A stretch of DNA of 8,728 bases from Prevotellaceae bacterium (GTDB lineage: Bacteria > Bacteroidota > Bacteroidia > Bacteroidales > UBA932). The notes beneath the pieces are model-generated. The model was not told where the DNA came from, searched no databases, and saw nothing but the letters and a program-made list of their open reading frames with translations. Numbering within the stretch: position 1 is the first letter of the stretch; every line of letters begins with the position of its first letter. The position numbers and the translations under genes are program-made. Positions 6,582-8,728 of this stretch are shown piece after piece. The stretch is taken from positions 1 through 8,728 of the forward strand of contig JAITAP010000253.1 of the NCBI GenBank assembly GCA_031284065.1, given 5' to 3'.

Positions 6582-7154
6582 TTATGCCAAGCTAAACTCT
6601 GCCATAAAATATTCGTGTATGCGGGTATCGTCCGTCAGCTCGGGGTGGAAGGCGGCGGCGAGGAGGTTGCCCTGGCGGGCAAAAAGGATTTTCTCCTCGT
6701 GGCGAAGTAAAACCGTTACCGCGTTGCCCACCTTTGCAATGTAGGGCGCACGGATGAAGATGGCGTGAAATGGCCTACCGCCCAGCGCGGGAATGGGCAT
6801 GTCCGCCTCAAAGCTTGCCTGCTGGCGGCCAAAAGCGTTTCGCTCAACCCAAGTATCCATCAAGCCCAGAGAAAGCTGAGCGCTGTTGTTGATGTGCTTG
6901 GAAAGAAGTATCAAGCCCGTGCACGTGCCGAAAATCGGCAGCCCGGCACGTCCCGCCTCCGCAACAGGCGTTAGCAGCCCGTAGCGCGCCATGAGCTTGC
7001 CCACAGTGGTGCTTTCGCCTCCCGGCAGTATCAAGCCGCCTATTCCGTGCAAGTCCTGCGGGTTGAGCACGTCAACCGTTTCCACCCCCAGGCGGTGCAG
7101 CATGTTGCGGTGCTCCCTGACGGCTCCCTGCAAAGCCAAAATTCCTACTTTCAT
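6582..7154 (-). CDS. pdxT: PdxT, glutaminase subunit of pyridoxal 5'-phosphate synthase
   Basis: A 190-residue class I-type glutamine amidotransferase of the Pdx2/SNO family. It hydrolyses glutamine and passes ammonia to PdxS in the cytoplasm. The catalytic triad is complete: Cys78 in FGTCTGLILL, and His170 and Glu172 in FHPELT. The PGGESTT motif (residues 44-50) that shapes the active site and oxyanion region is intact, and the N-terminus (MKVGILALQGAVREH) and length are typical. Thr79 replaces the more usual Ala after the nucleophile, a mild change. The ATG at 7154 gives the standard family start. The gene lies 45 nt downstream of pdxS on the same strand, so the two are very likely one transcript, giving the fixed pair needed for the 12+12 complex. 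No strong terminator follows it. Confidence 0.96.
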   Translation of the reverse strand: MKVGILALQGAVREHRNMLHRLGVETVDVLNPQDLHGIGGLILPGGESTTVGKLMARYGLLTPVAEAGRAGLPIFGTCTGLILLSKHINNSAQLSLGLMDTWVERNAFGRQQASFEADMPIPALGGRPFHAIFIRAPYIAKVGNAVTVLLRHEEKILFARQGNLLAAAFHPELTDDTRIHEYFMAEFSLA

Positions 7155-7199
7155 TGCCTGTTGCCAAGTAAGGTTACAGCGTTTGGTTTTCCGCTCACG

Positions 7200-8096
7200 C
7201 TACCAGCCGCGACCTGCCATTTTGTCCCTGTCCTCCATTTGCGCAACGCTCTGGCCGCGCATGGCCTCGCCCAGCCCTTTGGAAACTTCGGCTATCAGCT
7301 TTGCGTCCGTGTAGTGGGCAACCGCCTCCACAATGGCTTTGGCGCGCTTGGCGGGGCTGTTCGATTTGAAGATGCCCGAGCCGACGAACACGCCGTCGCA
7401 GCCCAGTACCATCATCAGCGCAGCGTCGGCGGGGGTTGCAATGCCTCCGGCGGCAAAGTTTACCACCGGCAAGCGTCCCAGCTCCTTTACCTGCACCACC
7501 AGCTCGTAGGGTGCGCCTATCTCCTTGGCAATTGCCATCAGCTCCATTGGCGATGCGCTCACCACGCGCCGGATGTCGCTATTCACCTGACGTATGTGCC
7601 GAACGGCCTCCACCACGTCGCCGGTGCCGGCTTCGCCCTTAGTGCGTATCATCACCGCTCCCTCGCCCACGCGACGAAGCGCCTCGCCAAGGTTGCGCGC
7701 GCCGCACACAAAGGGCGCCTTAAACTCCGACTTCAGGATGTGGTGCGCATCGTCGGCGGGCGTTAGCACCTCGCTCTCGTCTATGAAATCTATCTCCAGC
7801 GCCTCCAGCACGCGAGCCTCAACAATGTGCCCAATGCGCGCCTTTGCCATCACGGGGATGGTAACCGCCTGCTGAATGCCGCTTATCATTTCGGGGTCGG
7901 ACATTCGCGCCACGCCGCCCTGCGCGCGGATATCCGAAGGCGCCCGCTCCAGCGCCATTACAGCAACAGCGCCGGCTTCTTCGGCTATCTTTGCCTGCTC
8001 GGGCGTAACAACGTCCATGATAACCCCGCCCTTGAGCATCTCCGCAAGACCTTTCTTAACGGCAAACGTGCCCGTTTCCTTTTTTACCTCTGACAT
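7200..8096 (-). CDS. pdxS: PdxS, synthase subunit of pyridoxal 5'-phosphate synthase
   Basis: A 298-residue member of the highly conserved Pdx1/SNZ family, a (beta/alpha)8 barrel that makes PLP from ribose 5-phosphate, glyceraldehyde 3-phosphate and ammonia supplied by PdxT (deoxyxylulose-5-phosphate-independent route). Key residues are present: Asp28 in GGVIMDVVTPEQA, the first Schiff-base lysine Lys85 in PVMAKARIGH, and the second lysine Lys153 in IRTKGEAGTG. These match B. subtilis Asp24, Lys81 and Lys149 with a constant offset of 4. The phosphate-binding region (NFAAGGIATPADAA, VFVGSGIF) is also intact. The family's usual C-terminal tail is present in outline (GLGEAMRG...). The ATG at 8096 follows an A-rich leader (ACAAAAAAACGAATAAATT). 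I see no exact TAnnTTTG box upstream and no PdxR-type regulator gene nearby. Confidence 0.97.
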   Translation of the reverse strand: MSEVKKETGTFAVKKGLAEMLKGGVIMDVVTPEQAKIAEEAGAVAVMALERAPSDIRAQGGVARMSDPEMISGIQQAVTIPVMAKARIGHIVEARVLEALEIDFIDESEVLTPADDAHHILKSEFKAPFVCGARNLGEALRRVGEGAVMIRTKGEAGTGDVVEAVRHIRQVNSDIRRVVSASPMELMAIAKEIGAPYELVVQVKELGRLPVVNFAAGGIATPADAALMMVLGCDGVFVGSGIFKSNSPAKRAKAIVEAVAHYTDAKLIAEVSKGLGEAMRGQSVAQMEDRDKMAGRGW

Positions 8097-8228
8097 AATT
8101 TATTCGTTTTTTTGTACGCTTAATCACTACAGACCGGCTAAAATTCGGTCATGTTTTTATTTATTTGATAATTAATTAAATTCCAAAATGGTGGTTTTTT
8201 AACCCACCGCCCCTGCCTGATGGCGTTG

Positions 8229-8345
8229 GGCTAAAGCCTGCGGCTAATCAAGTGCCGTCCCTGCGGGACTTGGGAGGAGGGTGTTATCGCTGACCGTAGG
8301 CTAAAGCCTACGGTTAATCAAGTGCCGTCCCTGCGGGACTTGGGA
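8229..8345. repeat. pair of 47-bp direct repeats, 70-bp period, with internal palindromes
   Basis: Copies at 8229-8275 and 8299-8345 differ at 2 of 47 positions. Each contains the stem GTCCC-TGC-GGGAC. In the second copy ACCGTAGGCT (8293-8302) and AGCCTACGGT (8305-8314) form a perfect 10-bp inverted pair around AA. The first copy carries a weakened version (AAGCCTGCGGCT). The differences fall in the palindrome, where the second copy restores or retains pairing. The style is that of dispersed REP-like elements. Confidence 0.8.
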
Positions 8346-8387
8346 TAGCGCAAGCAATAACTCTCAATTCTCAACTCTCAACGTTTG

Positions 8388-8423
8388 TTCCATCCCGTTA
8401 GGGATGGAACGCTCGGTAGAAAA
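8388..8423 (+). repeat. REP-like unit A: palindrome plus 14-nt tail
   Basis: TTCCATCCC (8388-8396) and GGGATGGAA (8401-8409) are perfect 9-bp inverted arms around GTTA. They are followed directly by CGCTCGGTAGAAAA (8410-8423). The same tail follows a related palindrome in unit B on the opposite strand. A hairpin next to a fixed GTAG-containing tail resembles REP sequences mobilised by RAYT (IS200/IS605-like) transposases; that link is inferred, as no transposase is in the window. Confidence 0.7.
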
Positions 8424-8442
8424 TATCGCCCCCCCCGAAACC

Positions 8443-8461
8443 GTCATTCCGTAGGAATGAC
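8443..8461. repeat. palindrome GTCATTCC-GTA-GGAATGAC
   Basis: Perfect 8-bp arms with a 3-nt loop. The core CATTCC/GGAATG is shared with the palindromes at 8479-8498 and 8534-8552. It lies inside the interval bounded by the inverted 14-nt tails. An 8-C run just before it (8429-8436) is non-coding. Confidence 0.7.
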
Positions 8462-8478
8462 ACCGAAATATTTGTGGG

Positions 8479-8498
8479 CACATTCCTAACGGAATGTG
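8479..8498. repeat. palindrome CACATTCC-TAAC-GGAATGTG
   Basis: Perfect 8-bp arms with a 4-nt loop (TAAC). The loop is the complement of the GTTA loop of unit A (8397-8400), so the two are related but inverted. Its right half and the following GGTGC are also recognisable in the degraded copy at about 6233-6243. Confidence 0.7.
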
Positions 8499-8518
8499 GT
8501 GCGCCGAGAGCATTGCCC

Positions 8519-8552
8519 TTTTCTACCGAGCGATTCATTCCTACGGAATGAA
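8519..8552 (-). repeat. REP-like unit B: palindrome plus 14-nt tail, inverted relative to unit A
   Basis: Read on the minus strand: TTCATTCC-GTA-GGAATGAA (8552-8534), one T, then CGCTCGGTAGAAAA (8532-8519), identical to the tail of unit A. The palindrome differs in sequence from that of unit A but keeps the same layout. Units A and B face each other, with their tails 95 bp apart, like a BIME-type pair. Confidence 0.7.
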
Positions 8553-8585
8553 AAACGCAAGCGACCTGCAACACCTCGCTCCCAG

Positions 8586-8622
8586 ACCTCACCCCCGCCC
8601 CCTCTCCAAAGGAGAGGGGAGG
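8586..8622. repeat. GC-rich hairpin repeat (CCCCTCTCC-AAA-GGAGAGGGG)
   Basis: Perfect 9-bp arms (8599-8607, 8611-8619) around AAA, preceded by CCTCACCCCCGC. Read on the minus strand it encodes PLSFGEGAGVR, a string that I recall from spurious ORFs across many bacterial genomes, which fits a dispersed intergenic repeat. That recollection is not a database result. The stem is stable but has no T-tract, so it is not called a terminator. Confidence 0.6.
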
Positions 8623-8649
8623 CTTGCGCCGAACATCGTGCCACCCCAC

Positions 8650-8703
8650 CCGTCATTCCGACCGGAGCGCGCAAGGCACGAGCGCGCGTAGTGGAGGAAC
8701 CTC
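8650..8703. repeat. probable dispersed repeat with GCGCGC stem
   Basis: The block begins CGTCATTCCGACCGGAG, sharing GTCATTCCG with the palindrome at 8443, and ends GTGGAGGAACCTCC. GCGCGC at 8667-8672 and 8682-8687 can pair around a 9-nt loop. The layout resembles a common intergenic repeat family, but only one copy is in the window. Confidence 0.4.
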
Positions 8704-8728
8704 CCGCCATTTTTGCCACATAGCGGCA

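Larger units (their letters stand above)
8097..8728. other. gene-free, repeat-dense intergenic region upstream of pdxS
   Basis: No real gene is seen in these 632 bases. Open frames on both strands between about 8398 and 8723 overlap one another in several frames and translate only the repeats. From left to right: an AT-rich pdxS leader (8097-8188) with a weak stem (GACCG 8132-8136 / CGGTC 8146-8150); a short GGTGG/CCACC stem (8190-8208); a 47-bp direct repeat pair (8229-8345); a CTCAA-rich stretch (8359-8383); palindromes and REP-like units (8388-8552); a GC-rich hairpin repeat (8586-8622); and another repeat-like block (8650-8703). Confidence 0.7.

Noticed and set aside
8229..8345. Two direct repeats with a 23-bp spacer, superficially CRISPR-like
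   Set aside because: There are only two copies, the repeat is 47 bp, the spacer is short, the repeats contain dispersed-type palindromes and no cas gene is nearby.
8429..8436. Run of eight C residues, possible phase-variation tract
   Set aside because: It lies in repeat DNA outside any credible gene or promoter spacer.
8398..8723. Overlapping open frames on both strands (65-83 codons)
   Set aside because: All translate the intergenic repeats (e.g. FYRAIHSYG and PLSFGEG strings), overlap one another in several frames and lack leaders or domains.

Overview
The window looks like chromosomal DNA of a member of the Bacteroidota, probably order Bacteroidales. The signs are a TAnnTTTG-type -7 promoter element, A/T-rich leaders without Shine-Dalgarno sites, an outer-membrane protein of the type found in this phylum (DUF5723-like barrel, thrombospondin type 3 repeats, OmpA domain), a Tat-exported Gfo/Idh/MocA oxidoreductase, and intergenic regions full of short palindromic repeats. 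Genus cannot be told from the sequence.

Layout: 1-379 is the window edge plus AT-rich intergenic DNA carrying a promoter at about 325. Positions 380-4680 (+) hold a two-gene envelope operon: an uncharacterised 552-residue lipoprotein, followed closely by a large OmpA-family protein with nine calcium-binding type 3 repeats. A long imperfect inverted repeat (4699-4790) separates this operon from a convergent gene (4805-6163, -) for an exported Gfo/Idh/MocA-family protein. Positions 6164-6581 are intergenic, with a degraded palindromic repeat, a 19-bp palindrome and a good -7 element on the minus strand. Positions 6582-8096 (-) hold pdxS-pdxT, the complete two-subunit PLP synthase. Positions 8097-8728 hold no gene but a mosaic of at least four repeat families.

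The genes fall into three apparently unrelated units. The lipoprotein and OmpA-like protein are probably co-transcribed and probably act together at the outer membrane and peptidoglycan. PdxS and PdxT form one enzyme making vitamin B6 cofactor from ribose 5-phosphate, glyceraldehyde 3-phosphate and glutamine-derived ammonia. The oxidoreductase stands alone and its substrate cannot be inferred.

I found no defence system, CRISPR array, mobile-element gene, tRNA or rRNA. The most noteworthy non-coding signal is a REP-like family: a palindrome followed by the fixed 14-nt tail CGCTCGGTAGAAAA. It occurs as an inverted pair at 8388-8552 and as a decayed copy about 2.2 kb away at 6233-6284.
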